A program made the translations under genes and the position numbers. This document shows, piece by piece, positions 1 through 10,577 of a stretch of 47,070 nt of DNA. The DNA lies in contig CALJOJ010000060.1 in NCBI GenBank assembly GCA_937981665.1, positions 1 through 47,070 on the forward strand, given 5' to 3'. This DNA comes from an uncultured Rubritalea sp. (GTDB lineage Bacteria; Verrucomicrobiota; Verrucomicrobiia; Verrucomicrobiales; Akkermansiaceae). The number at the start of each line of letters is the position of its first letter. Position 1 is the first letter of the stretch. The notes beneath the pieces are model-generated. The model did no database searches. It was not told the DNA's origin and saw only the letters and a list, made by a program, of their open reading frames with translations.

Positions 1-290
1 TGTATGTATTGCCCGCGGACATCGTCAAAGCCGTCCATGACTTGAAGGTGCCGGACGGCTACAGGAGGGAGGGTTGCCGCGAGCGGTCGTTCATGTACTC
101 GCCAGGAGTCTACGTCGTCCCGTTAGCGGATGAGGACCACAAACATAAGTACTGCTGCATGGCGGACCCCTCGTGCGGCAAGAACAAGACAACGGTTCCC
201 TGCAAAAAGGGCGACCGCAGCAATGTGAACACCCACCACAAGAGCAAACACAGGCTGCGCGAAGTGGTTGGAGCTGGGGAGGGTGAATAG
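1..290 (+). CDS. Partial ORF with a BED-type zinc-finger-like segment (eukaryotic-looking)
   Basis: The frame is open from the window edge to a stop at 288-290, so the 5' end is missing. About 95 residues are visible. The middle contains a Cys-rich stretch (CCMADPSC near residues 48-55) followed by SNVNTHHKSKH, which resembles the Cys-Cys...His-His layout and the 'SNxxxHxxxxH' ending of BED fingers found in hAT-type transposases and related eukaryotic proteins. The spacing is not a clean BED match. No bacterial partner genes or ribosome binding site are visible. It may be a real terminal exon, a fragment of a domesticated transposon, or chance. Identification is by pattern memory only. Confidence 0.3.
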   Translation, partial: YVLPADIVKAVHDLKVPDGYRREGCRERSFMYSPGVYVVPLADEDHKHKYCCMADPSCGKNKTTVPCKKGDRSNVNTHHKSKHRLREVVGAGEGE

Positions 291-782
291 CACAAACAAG
301 CGAAAGGGAACATCCAGCGGAGCTTCGAGGCGAGCAAGAATTCCTGTGCTGAAACGAACAGGTGTGTGTATTAATGTTCGAGGCGAACTCAAACTTGTTC
401 TCGAACACGTCAGACGGGTCCGGGCAAGGGCATGCTAAAACGTATAACATAATATATTATCAATATAGTATAATATCGACAGCTCGCCATCCATTTTTGA
501 AACGCAGATAAGAGGGATATACCAAAACCAAGTGAAAAAAGTTGAAAAAAATATCGCGTGTTGCAAATTCGTCGAGAAATCTCAGCCCACCGGTACGTTT
601 TGTGGACTTTGTAGGACTGCGATGTCGTTTTGCCTTTTTCTCCGGCTGCCCTAATCTGGGCAGTGAAGGGAAGAGAGGGAACTGGTATCTGGTCTCACGC
701 GCTCGTTGGTTGCTCATATTACTTGCCCCCCAACACGTACCTTCCAATCGCTTTTGCACCGTGTTTAGTGTATATTTTTCAG
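291..782. other. Gene-free stretch, eukaryotic-like
   Basis: No credible bacterial gene. The sequence has AT-rich patches (around 445-475) and pyrimidine-rich patches, and it ends in a T-rich tract plus CAG at about 770-782 that looks like a 3' splice site. Overlapping ORFs on both strands here have no recognisable domain and are probably random. Confidence 0.4.
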
Positions 783-964
783 AGTTCGCGAGCTATTGCT
801 GCCAAGATGGTGATGGAGAAGTTTTGCCGCTCGGCTTCTTCTCGTTTGGTTCGACGTGGCAGGAGCTGGTGGGGCTGCTCACATCCAACACGACACACTT
901 TCCGCCGCTTTCTTCTCGGCGCATCAAGCACCTCCTTGTGGAGACGTACGTCGCTACGAAGAAG
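783..964 (+). other. Possible eukaryotic internal exon
   Basis: A T-rich tract ending in TTTTTCAG at 775-782 (acceptor-like) precedes an open frame. The frame reads FASYCCQDGDGEV at its start and KHLLVETYVATKK at its end, and is followed immediately by GTCAGT at 965-970 (donor-like). A second acceptor-like end, CTTTGAAACCAG, lies at about 1067-1078. The 182-nt length is normal for an internal exon. No domain is recognised, so this rests on splice-like borders and amino-acid texture only. It could also be read in other frames. Confidence 0.25.
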
Positions 965-1430
965 GTCAGTGGTTCGTGGTTCAGTGGCGGCACTCTTGTT
1001 TTTGTGGTGTTATCCTGCGTATCGTTCACATTTTTGGGGTCTAAACTCTCCCCTCTCTGTTGTCTCTTTGAAACCAGGTAGGTTTCTGTTGTCGTTTTGA
1101 ATCATATCAATAGTTGGACATTTACATACGTGTATACATACGTTGCGCAGTTGAAATACATCGTGACGGCTGTCAGCACGACCAACCGAGCGGGCCTGGT
1201 GGAGTCCAGTTTAACATGTCAGTTTTCTGATTGCCACATGTCGGCATGTTTTATGTACGAGTATTTCCCAAAGTTTTTCTGCCGTGGGCGTTCGTCCCAC
1301 CTCCCGAATAGGCGAGGGTTTGTGTACGTGTCCAATGATGTACATATTCATTGAATCCGTATACATATTTTTTCCCATCGAAATCCTGCACACCCGGTGT
1401 CCGCCCCGACTCGATTGTTTCTTACCTGTA
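965..1430. other. Gene-free stretch, intron or intergenic-like
   Basis: No supported gene. Contains short alternating motifs such as ACATACGTGTATACATACG near 1121-1143. Nothing bacterial is recognisable. Confidence 0.35.
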
Positions 1431-1685
1431 GACCCAGGCTACGGTAGGGGGGTCCCCTTTAGGGGCCTTTATTTCAGTGGCTAGGGGTCACTCGCGCGAG
1501 TAACCCCTTTGTTCTTATGCAATCTTACGTTTTCTTTATGTTTTACATTGACGAAATCAATGCTCAATGCAAAGGTGATCTAAGCTGCGCCAAACCAAGC
1601 GCTTAAACCGTCTTCATCCGTAGGATACAGAGCTACTCGTGAGAGTGGCTCAAATGGGGGTACCCCCCCTACCGTAGCCTTGGTC
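1431..1685. repeat. MITE-like foldback element with terminal inverted repeats
   Basis: The left arm 1431-1457 (key core GGCTACGGTAGGGGGGT) matches the reverse complement of the right arm 1656-1685 with about two differences in 28 bases. The interior of about 200 bp has no coding capacity. It holds its own hairpins: AGGGGT/ACCCCT flanking the perfect 12-bp palindrome ACTCGCGCGAGT near 1484-1507, and GAGCTACTC/GAGTGGCTC near 1630-1651. Non-autonomous DNA transposons of this size with nested hairpins are typical of eukaryotic genomes. Clear target-site duplications were not identified. A related fragment (CCCACGGTAGGGTA) recurs near 1922. Confidence 0.6.
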
Positions 1686-2950
1686 CACCGTTCTTTTTCT
1701 GGGGCGGGAGCCTCGCTTGGGAAGCGAGCTCTCTACGAATATCATATCATCGTTTGTCATCTTTCCTCACCCTGATTTCGAGAAAACAGAACAAGTACTC
1801 TTGAGGTGAACCCCGATCCACAATATCCCATCAATCAACTACATACAGGTGTGTACACAACACGCGCAAAGAAAAAGCGTAATTTTTTCGAAACAAGAAG
1901 GTGTTTAACCTTTAAGCCACCCCACGGTAGGGTATGAGTGCAGCATCATCATCAGATCAGTCCCTGAGGTCCTCACATGAGGAGGAGCTCAATCTCTCAC
2001 CCGAAAAAGGACTTCGAAGGTATTCGGACGCGAGCTGACGATAACGGAGGTGCACCACTTTTCCCCCGAGGTTCCTCCCTTTGGGAGCTTTTAAGACCTC
2101 TCCCGCAACAAACCATTTTTGAGAAAAACAAAAAACTGCGCTACCGGATGGAAAGTCCCACATGGCCTCGCGGTACACAACGAGAAGACCATGCTAAACA
2201 AAATGTCGTAATTTCCGGCGGTTTTGGGTTAAGGAGCCCCGTCGTTCAGAAAATATTTCAGACGAAAACTGCTACTTGTACCTCTATCATGGCACGCGTC
2301 TTCGTTCCCGCAACCCGACCAAGCTTCTATGCCTTAGAGTCGTTCGACGATGATAGCCCCCCCTGCAATATTTCTTTAACGAAATCGCCGGTTGGTTGTG
2401 AAAGCGGCTCGCGGCCGTGTCACCTGAAACTCGGCGACCCTTGCCATCCCGACGGTCATCGTCCGATAGTCTTTTGCAAACAACAAAACATATGAAGATT
2501 GATTGCGTTTTCATACCATTCCTCCTCGTGCCGAGAAGTCGTGAACCTTCGATAAAGAAAATGGCCGTTTTTTTAGGGGGGCTGTCGAAGAATCAGTCCT
2601 TAGTGTCCTAAAAAACAATATGTAAAACAACTTGTGAAATTACTTGACCAATGGCCAGCCGGTAGTTACTTGCTTGAGGAGCTTACTCGGACAAATACAC
2701 TACTATTAGTTAATCCAACAACTGCGACCCCTATCGTGGGACGAGTCCTACTGTTCGTCCATTTCGTGTTAAGGAGGCATCATCATTGACTCGTGCTGCG
2801 ATAGAAGAGGTGCGTCACTTTTTTCGTAATACTACGTGTACCTCACTTTACGAGGAGGTTAAGGCATGTCCTTCTTAACCCAAAATTGGATGTGGGGACA
2901 AAAATAAAACTGCTATATATATGGTCCTTTATTTGAGACAAAAATAATTT
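1686..2950. other. Gene-free stretch up to the eukaryote/bacterium boundary
   Basis: Long frames exist (one of 172 codons, 1977-2495) but show no recognisable domain or start signal. A hairpin GAGCCTCGCTT/AAGCGAGCTC lies near 1708-1732. Base composition falls from mixed to AT-rich after about 2,600. The change to bacterial sequence happens somewhere between about 2,500 and 2,960; I cannot place it exactly. Confidence 0.35.
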
Positions 2951-2952
2951 GG

Positions 2953-3162
2953 AAAAGGAAGCACAGGCAGATGTGTTAAAATTGCGGAAGAAATAGGCAA
3001 GCTGTAAGGCGTGGGGAGTTTGAATATGAATATTTACTCAAGATGGCGGAAGAGAAGATGGAGTTAATATCTGAAGCTTATGCGCAGTGTGAGCTACCTG
3101 CGGATGTTGACTTTTATGCGGTTAATGAAGTGCTTTCTGAAATGCGTAGCTATATTTATTAA
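2953..3162 (+). pseudogene. 5'-truncated C-terminal remnant, possibly a predicted nucleotidyltransferase (PF10127/YcgL-like)
   Basis: The frame ending at TAA 3160-3162 reads RRGEFEYEYLLKMAEEK, then LISEAYAQCELPADVDFY, then VNEVLSEMRSYIY. The pattern 'G-E-x-x-Y-E...A-E-E-K/L...S/C-x-LP-x-x-x-D' resembles the C-terminal tail of predicted nucleotidyltransferases of the PF10127 type. The N-terminal catalytic part is absent: upstream there is an in-frame TAG at 2995-2997 and then the eukaryotic-like sequence. This is the first bacterial-looking coding sequence in the window, so the junction probably cuts this gene. Family assignment is from memory of the tail pattern and is tentative. A short intact ORF from ATG 3043 (39 aa) is the alternative reading. 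Confidence 0.35.
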
Positions 3163-3214
3163 GGTTGATCTAGGAAATTGCTAATTTAGTAGTCTGTAAA
3201 TATAGTTATCTAGA

Positions 3215-3239
3215 TGTGAATTAGCGTTCTAAGTTCACA
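3215..3239. promoter_or_regulatory. Inverted pair TGTGAA-N13-TTCACA upstream of the ACIII operon
   Basis: Two half-sites identical to those of the palindrome at 3362-3381, in inverted orientation but with wider spacing. They lie about 175-200 bp upstream of actA in a 250-bp gene-free leader. Possibly a secondary regulator site; it could be chance. Confidence 0.2.
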
Positions 3240-3361
3240 GAATTAACTGATTATAAATTGTATGTTATTCATTTTTTTACTCTCTCATGGAGGTGTTTTT
3301 TTGCGCTCTTAATGAGACATGCTTGCAATAGTAAATAGCTGCTAATTATCTCAAAAATTAG

Positions 3362-3381
3362 CTTGTGAAATTTTTCACAAG
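3362..3381. promoter_or_regulatory. CRP/FNR-superfamily operator-like palindrome upstream of actA
   Basis: Nine-base inverted arms (CTTGTGAAA / TTTCACAAG) are separated by two bases and contain the exact pattern TGTGA-N6-TCACA at 3364-3379. This is the classical consensus for CRP-type regulators, not the FNR half-site TTGAT. The site ends 35 bp before the actA ATG, so bound protein could activate or block the operon depending on the unknown transcription start. An AT-rich TATAAT lies at 3407-3412 but is too close to the ATG for a normal leader. Confidence 0.5.
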
Positions 3382-3414
3382 GCTATACAAGACGACATCT
3401 AAGCAATATAATTC

Positions 3415-4158
3415 ATGGCTAATTACTTTCCTCGTTGGACAAATATACTACCGCTCAAAATCGCAGTTTGCATTGGTGCAGTTGCGATTGGCGCTGTATC
3501 CGCTTTCACTTATTATGCTACGCCTAAGGCTCAGCGAGTTGGCTATATGCCGGATCAGCCGATCCCGTATGACCATGAGCTGCACGTTACTCAGCTTGGG
3601 CTAGATTGTCGTCATTGTCATAGTTTTGTTGAGAAGTCAGGTCACGCAAATGTGCCTACTGCTAATACTTGTGCTAATTGTCACGTAAAGGGAGGGATCA
3701 AGTCTGAAAGCCCTAGACTAGCACCGCTTCTAGCAGCTATCGAGTCTGGTGAGCCAATTAAGTGGGTGAGAGTCCATAAGTCTCCAGATTATGTTTATTT
3801 TAATCACTCTGCTCACTTAGGTCGCGGAGTCTCTTGTGTAGAGTGTCACGGTCAGGTAGATGAGATGCCAATCGTTTATCATGCTAAGAGCTTGAGCATG
3901 GGAATGTGCATCGAGTGTCACAGAGCCCCTGAAGATGCGCTTCGTCCGCTGGAAGAAGTGTTCAACCTCAAGTATGATGCAGCAGATTACATCAAGAAGA
4001 ACTTAACTGCTAAAGAGCAGGTTGAGGAGTTCATCAAGGGTAAGGATTTAGGTCTTGATCTTGCTAAGACTGACGACGCTCAGAAGGCATTTGGTCTTAT
4101 GCTTAAGCATAATTGGAAAGTTCAGCCGAAGGAGAGCTGCTTCACTTGTCACAGATAA
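3415..4158 (+). CDS. actA: Alternative complex III subunit ActA, pentahaem cytochrome c
   Basis: This is the periplasmic multihaem subunit of ACIII, the quinol:electron-acceptor oxidoreductase that replaces the bc1 complex; it passes electrons from the iron-sulphur or quinol side toward the monohaem cytochrome. Five CxxCH sites are visible: Cys65-His69, Cys86-His90, Cys141-His145, Cys165-His169 and Cys242-His246, the last only one residue from the C-terminus. One N-terminal membrane segment (about residues 12-34) anchors it. Its 247 residues and five haems match the usual ActA. It is the first gene of a long + strand operon, 40 bp before actB. The ATG at 3415 is preceded by no purine-rich Shine-Dalgarno. 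A CRP-like palindrome lies just upstream. Confidence 0.93.
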   Translation: MANYFPRWTNILPLKIAVCIGAVAIGAVSAFTYYATPKAQRVGYMPDQPIPYDHELHVTQLGLDCRHCHSFVEKSGHANVPTANTCANCHVKGGIKSESPRLAPLLAAIESGEPIKWVRVHKSPDYVYFNHSAHLGRGVSCVECHGQVDEMPIVYHAKSLSMGMCIECHRAPEDALRPLEEVFNLKYDAADYIKKNLTAKEQVEEFIKGKDLGLDLAKTDDAQKAFGLMLKHNWKVQPKESCFTCHR

Positions 4159-4198
4159 TTTTTTACACACACTTTTAAATTTAACTTTTCGCTAGAAA

Positions 4199-7100
4199 AT
4201 GAGTAAACGCAAATGGCATCACCCGGAGGTTCCTGCAGAGGAACGCGCAACTAAAGTATGGCGCAGTGCCGGAGAACTAGAGGATACTCCTGGTCTCAGA
4301 CAGTGGGTAGATAAAGAATTTCCCCGTGCATCTGAAATGATGCGTGATGAGGAGGATCAGGAGAATACACGCCGTTCATTCTTAAAGTTAATGGGAGCGT
4401 CAACTGCGCTTGCTGGTCTTGGGCTAGCATCATGCCGTCGTCCTGAGTCACTTATTGTTCCTTTCGTGGATTCAGTAGAGTGGACTATCCCTGGTAAGCC
4501 AACTTACTATGCAACTTCAATGCCTTCAGCGAATGGAGCTGTTCCTCTTGTGGCTACAAACCACGAAGGCCGCCCGACTAAGCTGGAGCCAAACAAGCAG
4601 AACCCAGATGCTAATGGTGTGGATTCACACACACAGGCTTCTGTTCTTGATCTTTATGATCCTGCTCGTTCACGTTATTTCCTGTCAGCAGGTGAGTCTA
4701 TCACTCGTGAAGACGCGCTTGCTAAACTAGCTGAGTACACTGAGAGCGGAAAGTTCGCAGTGGTAGTGGGTGAAGATGATTCACTCACAAGAACTGATCT
4801 TCTTGGTAAGATCAAGGCTAAGCACGCTGGAGCAAAGTTCTACAGCTACGAAGCACTCGCTGGCGCTGGTAAGAAGGCTTCTGATCAAGCTATCTTCGGT
4901 AAGCATGCAGCTGTAAAAGCAGATTTCTCAAAAGCAGCTAAGATCCTTTCGATTGATTGTGATTTCTTAGAGCTTGATAAGCAGGGTGGACTGAAAGCAT
5001 TTTATGATCACCGTCGTCCAGAAGGTGCTGACTATGCGAATGATCCAATCGCATATCAAAGTAAACTTAATAGACTTTACTGTGTAGAGCCTACTTACTC
5101 TGTAACAGGAGGCATGGCTGATCACCGTGCGCCACTCGCGCCAAGTCAAGTCGCAGGATTCATCGCTCATCTCGCTAACCTTCTAGGTGTGGGGCCAGCT
5201 CCAGCTGAAGCATTTTCAGGAACAAAGCTTAAGTGGGTACAAGCATGCATCGACGACCTCAAGGCAGGTGGCGGTATTGTTCTCCTTGGTAGCCGATACG
5301 ATAAAGAGCTCCACGATGTGGTGTATCTCATTAACGAGAAGCTCGGTGCGTATGCAGTAGGTGCTCTTGTAGCTCGTAAAAGTAAGCAACACGCTGAGTT
5401 AGGTTCACTCGAAGACTTCGCATCTGACGTGGCTTTACATGATACTGTAATTTTAGTCACACCAGCTAACCCATTCTACGAGAATCCTACTATAGGTGGT
5501 AAGCTCTTTACTGACATAGTGAAGGGCAAGAGCGTGGTTCACTGGGGAATAAGCACGAATGCTTCGGCGAATTCAGCTTGTCTCCACATTCCAGCAGCTC
5601 ATTATCTTGAGAGCTGGGGGGACGGATTCACTGGTGATGCTGGTCATTACTCAGTGGTTCAGCCAATGATTCTACCACTTTATAATGGGATTCAGGAATT
5701 TGAACTTCTCCTGGCACTTGCTACAGGTGAAAAGCTGCATGACTCATCTGATGCTAAGGCGGTTTCTCCTGCATACAATGCAGTGAAGGAAGTATTTGCT
5801 AAGCAGGTAAAAGGGGACTGGAATTCACTTCTTAGACTCGGCTTCAATGCTGACTTTAAATACGAAGTAGCAACATCCGCAACTAAGCCAAGCTCAACAA
5901 TCAAGGAGCAGAAAGCTCCAACGATCAGTGCGCCAGACATTATTTTCGCAACTGACTATGCTGTGCTTGATGGACGTTACATCAATAACTCATGGCTTCA
6001 GGAAGCTCCAGATCCTATCTCTAAGCTTACTTGGGACAATGCAGTCTATATGTCACCAAACACAGCTAAAGCACTCGAACTCTATGATGAGATCGTAGAG
6101 CTTGAGCAGAAAGAGAAAGCATGGTGGGCAAGTCTAGGAATCGCAACTGATACGGATGTAGAGACTACACCAGTGTCAGAAGACGGTGAGGGACCAAGTC
6201 TCTTCGGGCCGATGGTGAATCTCACAGTAGGGGACAAGAGTCTGAAGGCTGTAGTGATCGTTGCTTTCGGAATGGCGGACAATGTGGTTTCAGTGCCACT
6301 CGGATATGGTCAAGGCTATGATGAGCACTGGAAGGACAACTTTAAAGGTAAAGAGATCAAGTTCGAAGCAAATGCTAAAAACGTTTCTTCAGTAGGTGTG
6401 AATACTGGTTTCAATGCGTACGCGCTGAGAACTGACAGCGATTACTTCGTGTCAGGAATTTCTATTGAGAAGGTCGAAGGTAGCCGTTACAAATTAGCGA
6501 GAACACAGGAGCACCACTCTATGTATGGACGTGCGCTTGCTCGTGAGATTTCCACTATGGATACAGCTCCAGATGGTCACGATCACCAGAAAGACTACGC
6601 TGAGCAGCTTGAAAATGTAAGAAAGCAGGGTATGGACTCACACATTCCTCAGAATGTGGATCAGTACAAGCCAGTGAGTAATACTAAGGATGAAGACGGT
6701 AATGACCGTAAGCACCTTTGGGATAAGTCACATCAGTGGGCGATGACTATCGACCTCAGTACTTGTACCGGTTGTAATGCATGTCTTGTTGCATGTCAGG
6801 CTGAGAATAATATCCCAGTAGTGGGTAAAGTTCAGGTGGCTATGGGCCGTGAAATGCACTGGATCAGAATGGATCGTTATTTTGCTGAGACTGCAGAAGA
6901 TGAAGCGTCTGAAACTGTAGACTCATGGGAAAATCCTATCGAGATGATCCCGAACCCAGTAGCATGTGTGCAGTGTGAGAGCGCTCCATGTGAGACAGTT
7001 TGCCCAGTGAACGCAACAGTTCACTCAGAGGACGGACTAAATACAATGGCTTATAACCGTTGTATTGGTACTCGTTACTGCGCGAATAACTGCCCGTTCA

Positions 7101-7675
7101 AGGCGAGACGATTTAATTTCTTCGACTACAATAAGCGTAACCCACTTCTCCATAAGAACCTCTACAAAGGTCCATTTGGTAAGAAGCAGCAAGGCGACGC
7201 CAAGTCACTTCAGCGTAACCCGAACGTTTCAGTCCGTATGCGTGGTGTGATGGAAAAGTGTACCTACTGTGTGCAGCGTCTCCAGTCAGCTAAGATCGAT
7301 GCTAAGCAGAATGTTAAGAAGGCGGTTCAGAAGTCTGGTAAGCCATCTTCAGAGTTCAAGGTAGATCATGAAATGCTCATGGCACCTGCTAATAGCGTAA
7401 CAGTAGCTTGTCAGGATGCATGTTCAGCTGGAGCAGTTGTCTTCGGAAACTTACTTAACATGAAGGATGGAATCCAGAAGACTAAGGCTCTCAGAGATGA
7501 GGACAAGGATCTTCCGGCACACGTCGAAGGTCAGTATAAGAACCCAAGAACTTACGATATGCTCGCGTATCTCGGTGTTCGACCAAGAACATCTTATATG
7601 GCTCGTGTGAAGAACCCGAACGTGAAGATGCCTGATGCCAAGAATGTTGGTAGAGCAACCATCAACATGCACTAA
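4199..7675 (+). CDS. actB: Alternative complex III subunit ActB, Mo-oxidoreductase-like plus iron-sulphur domain
   Basis: The large extracytoplasmic subunit of ACIII (1,158 aa). An ActB-type N-terminal region precedes a twin-arginine motif (Arg58-Arg59, RRSFLKLMG) and a lipobox-like LASC with Cys79, consistent with Tat export and lipid anchoring. Residues about 85-800 are the molybdopterin-oxidoreductase-like half, which in this family is believed to hold no molybdenum. From about residue 850 the ferredoxin-like half has clustered cysteines: STCTGCNACLVAC (about 856-866), CVQCESAPCETVC (about 922-934), CIGTRYCANNC (about 955-970) and later KCTYC and CQDACSAG. These bind the 3Fe-4S/4Fe-4S clusters. 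It lies between actA and actC, as in known ACIII operons. Confidence 0.93.
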   Translation: MSKRKWHHPEVPAEERATKVWRSAGELEDTPGLRQWVDKEFPRASEMMRDEEDQENTRRSFLKLMGASTALAGLGLASCRRPESLIVPFVDSVEWTIPGKPTYYATSMPSANGAVPLVATNHEGRPTKLEPNKQNPDANGVDSHTQASVLDLYDPARSRYFLSAGESITREDALAKLAEYTESGKFAVVVGEDDSLTRTDLLGKIKAKHAGAKFYSYEALAGAGKKASDQAIFGKHAAVKADFSKAAKILSIDCDFLELDKQGGLKAFYDHRRPEGADYANDPIAYQSKLNRLYCVEPTYSVTGGMADHRAPLAPSQVAGFIAHLANLLGVGPAPAEAFSGTKLKWVQACIDDLKAGGGIVLLGSRYDKELHDVVYLINEKLGAYAVGALVARKSKQHAELGSLEDFASDVALHDTVILVTPANPFYENPTIGGKLFTDIVKGKSVVHWGISTNASANSACLHIPAAHYLESWGDGFTGDAGHYSVVQPMILPLYNGIQEFELLLALATGEKLHDSSDAKAVSPAYNAVKEVFAKQVKGDWNSLLRLGFNADFKYEVATSATKPSSTIKEQKAPTISAPDIIFATDYAVLDGRYINNSWLQEAPDPISKLTWDNAVYMSPNTAKALELYDEIVELEQKEKAWWASLGIATDTDVETTPVSEDGEGPSLFGPMVNLTVGDKSLKAVVIVAFGMADNVVSVPLGYGQGYDEHWKDNFKGKEIKFEANAKNVSSVGVNTGFNAYALRTDSDYFVSGISIEKVEGSRYKLARTQEHHSMYGRALAREISTMDTAPDGHDHQKDYAEQLENVRKQGMDSHIPQNVDQYKPVSNTKDEDGNDRKHLWDKSHQWAMTIDLSTCTGCNACLVACQAENNIPVVGKVQVAMGREMHWIRMDRYFAETAEDEASETVDSWENPIEMIPNPVACVQCESAPCETVCPVNATVHSEDGLNTMAYNRCIGTRYCANNCPFKARRFNFFDYNKRNPLLHKNLYKGPFGKKQQGDAKSLQRNPNVSVRMRGVMEKCTYCVQRLQSAKIDAKQNVKKAVQKSGKPSSEFKVDHEMLMAPANSVTVACQDACSAGAVVFGNLLNMKDGIQKTKALRDEDKDLPAHVEGQYKNPRTYDMLAYLGVRPRTSYMARVKNPNVKMPDAKNVGRATINMH

Positions 7676-7727
7676 GCTGCGAAAAGCAAATCATTTAGAC
7701 ACTATCAAATTTTAAGAATTTAAGAAA

Positions 7728-9224
<1,497 letters not shown>

Positions 9225-9277
9225 GCCACTTACTAAGTAATAAAAATTTAAATAACAACTAACCACATCACAAGACA

Positions 9278-9832
9278 GTGAGCACATCAGTAAAAAGAGT
9301 TTACGGTTATCTAGCCGAATTCGAAAGCGCATCAGCCCTCTACAAGGGTGCTGAGAAAGTACGCGATGCCGGATTCAAGAAATGGGACTGCTATTCATCC
9401 TACCCAATTCATGGAATGGATGATGCGATGGGAATGAGACGTTCTATCCTACCTTACTTCGTATTCTTCGGTGGATCTACTGGTCTACTTACAGGATTCA
9501 GTTTAGCATACATCACTCAGGTAGTTATTTATCCTACAGTGGTGCAGGCAAAGCCAGCGAATATATTCACGACGTCCGCATTTTTCCCAATCATGTTCGA
9601 GCTTACGATTCTGTTCTCGGGATTTACGGTTCTCTTCTGTCTTCTCGGCCTCATGGGGCTACCTAGACTAAACCACCCGTTGTTCGCTAGCCGTCAATTT
9701 CACCGTACTACCGATGATGGATTCTTCATCGCGGTAGAAGCCAGAGATCCTAATTTCTCACCAGAAGATACGAAAGCACTGCTAGAAGAAGCAGGGGGAA
9801 CAAATATCGAACTGGTAGAAGAGGAAGACTAA
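9278..9832 (+). CDS. actD: Alternative complex III subunit ActD
   Basis: A 184-residue membrane protein with two central helices (about residues 62-90 and 106-130) flanked by soluble ends. The N-terminal motif YLAEFESASALYKGAEKVRDAGF and the later KWDCYSSYPIHGMDDAMG are characteristic of ActD (DUF3341). It binds no cofactor and braces the ActC/ActF side in the known structures. The start is GTG at 9278; the preceding leader ACAACTAACCACATCACAAG has no purine-rich ribosome site. It lies between actC and actE in the usual order. Confidence 0.9.
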   Translation: MSTSVKRVYGYLAEFESASALYKGAEKVRDAGFKKWDCYSSYPIHGMDDAMGMRRSILPYFVFFGGSTGLLTGFSLAYITQVVIYPTVVQAKPANIFTTSAFFPIMFELTILFSGFTVLFCLLGLMGLPRLNHPLFASRQFHRTTDDGFFIAVEARDPNFSPEDTKALLEEAGGTNIELVEEED

Positions 9833-9861
9833 TTTTTCATTACAGATAAAAATTTAATATC

Positions 9862-10530
9862 ATGCGCTACTTTTTTCTCATATACGCACTCGTCATCGTG
9901 TTCGTCATCAGTACCTTCGGATTCAGAGGTGACAAATTCAAGAAACCACCTATCCGCATCTTCCCAGACATGGATGAGCAGGACTACGTGAAGGCTCAAA
10001 AACCAAATAATTTCTATGCAAATGGAATGAGTGGTCAGAAGCCGGTTACTGGTACTATTCCGCAAGGCCACTCGACTGATCTTTCAGTTGAAAGCGAGCT
10101 TAAGGGGTATGGTAACAAGGAGACATATCTTCACACTGGTAAATTCAACGATAAGAACTTCGGTAAAGGTTTCCCAACTGAGCTTGAGCTCGAAAATGCG
10201 GAAAACGTAACCGCTCTACTTACACGTGGTCAGGAAGTATTCGGCTACAAATGTTCAGTATGTCACGGTCTTTCTGGAAACGGTAAGGGGGCAGCTAAAG
10301 CGAACGGCTTCATTCCTGATATCAGTAATCTCCGTACATCTGAGCTAGTAGAGGGAGCGCTCTACGATGTGATCACTAATGGAAGAGGGAACATGGGCCA
10401 GATGGGTTCAGATCTCTCACTCTATGATCGCTGGGCAGCAGTTGCATACGTCAAAGGACTCCAAGCTAGTGCTAAGGCTGACTATAATAACCCGAAGATC
10501 AAAGAGATTTTCGATGCAGCTAATAAGTAA
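9862..10530 (+). CDS. actE: Alternative complex III subunit ActE, monohaem cytochrome c
   Basis: A 222-aa membrane-anchored cytochrome c. The N-terminus (residues 1-20, YFFLIYALVIVFVIST) is an uncleaved anchor or signal. The single haem site is Cys131-Cys134-His135 (YKCSVCHGLSGNGKG), and GRGNMGQMG further on supplies a likely distal methionine. ActE is thought to be the exit point of ACIII toward the oxidase or a soluble carrier. The lipobox cysteine found in some ActE proteins is not seen here. The next gene is actF. Confidence 0.88.
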   Translation: MRYFFLIYALVIVFVISTFGFRGDKFKKPPIRIFPDMDEQDYVKAQKPNNFYANGMSGQKPVTGTIPQGHSTDLSVESELKGYGNKETYLHTGKFNDKNFGKGFPTELELENAENVTALLTRGQEVFGYKCSVCHGLSGNGKGAAKANGFIPDISNLRTSELVEGALYDVITNGRGNMGQMGSDLSLYDRWAAVAYVKGLQASAKADYNNPKIKEIFDAANK

Positions 10531-10577
10531 GACAATTTCAAACAATCAACACACACACAATTTAATCTAACAGTCCC

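Noticed and set aside
1708-1732. tRNA-like anticodon arm
   Set aside because: The hairpin CTCGCTT-GGG-AAGCGAG has no acceptor, D or T arm around it.
1977-2495. 172-codon ORF as a real gene
   Set aside because: No domain, no start signal, eukaryotic-like surroundings and low-complexity-free but unrecognisable sequence; probably random in this composition.
2028-2920. Direct repeat between about 2,028-2,150 and 2,785-2,915
   Set aside because: Some short words are shared (GAGGTGC.TCACTTTT, GCATCATCAT), but overall similarity is too low to separate from chance by eye.
3365-3604. 79-codon ORF overlapping the actA start
   Set aside because: Shadow of actA in another frame; the pentahaem frame is clearly the coding one.
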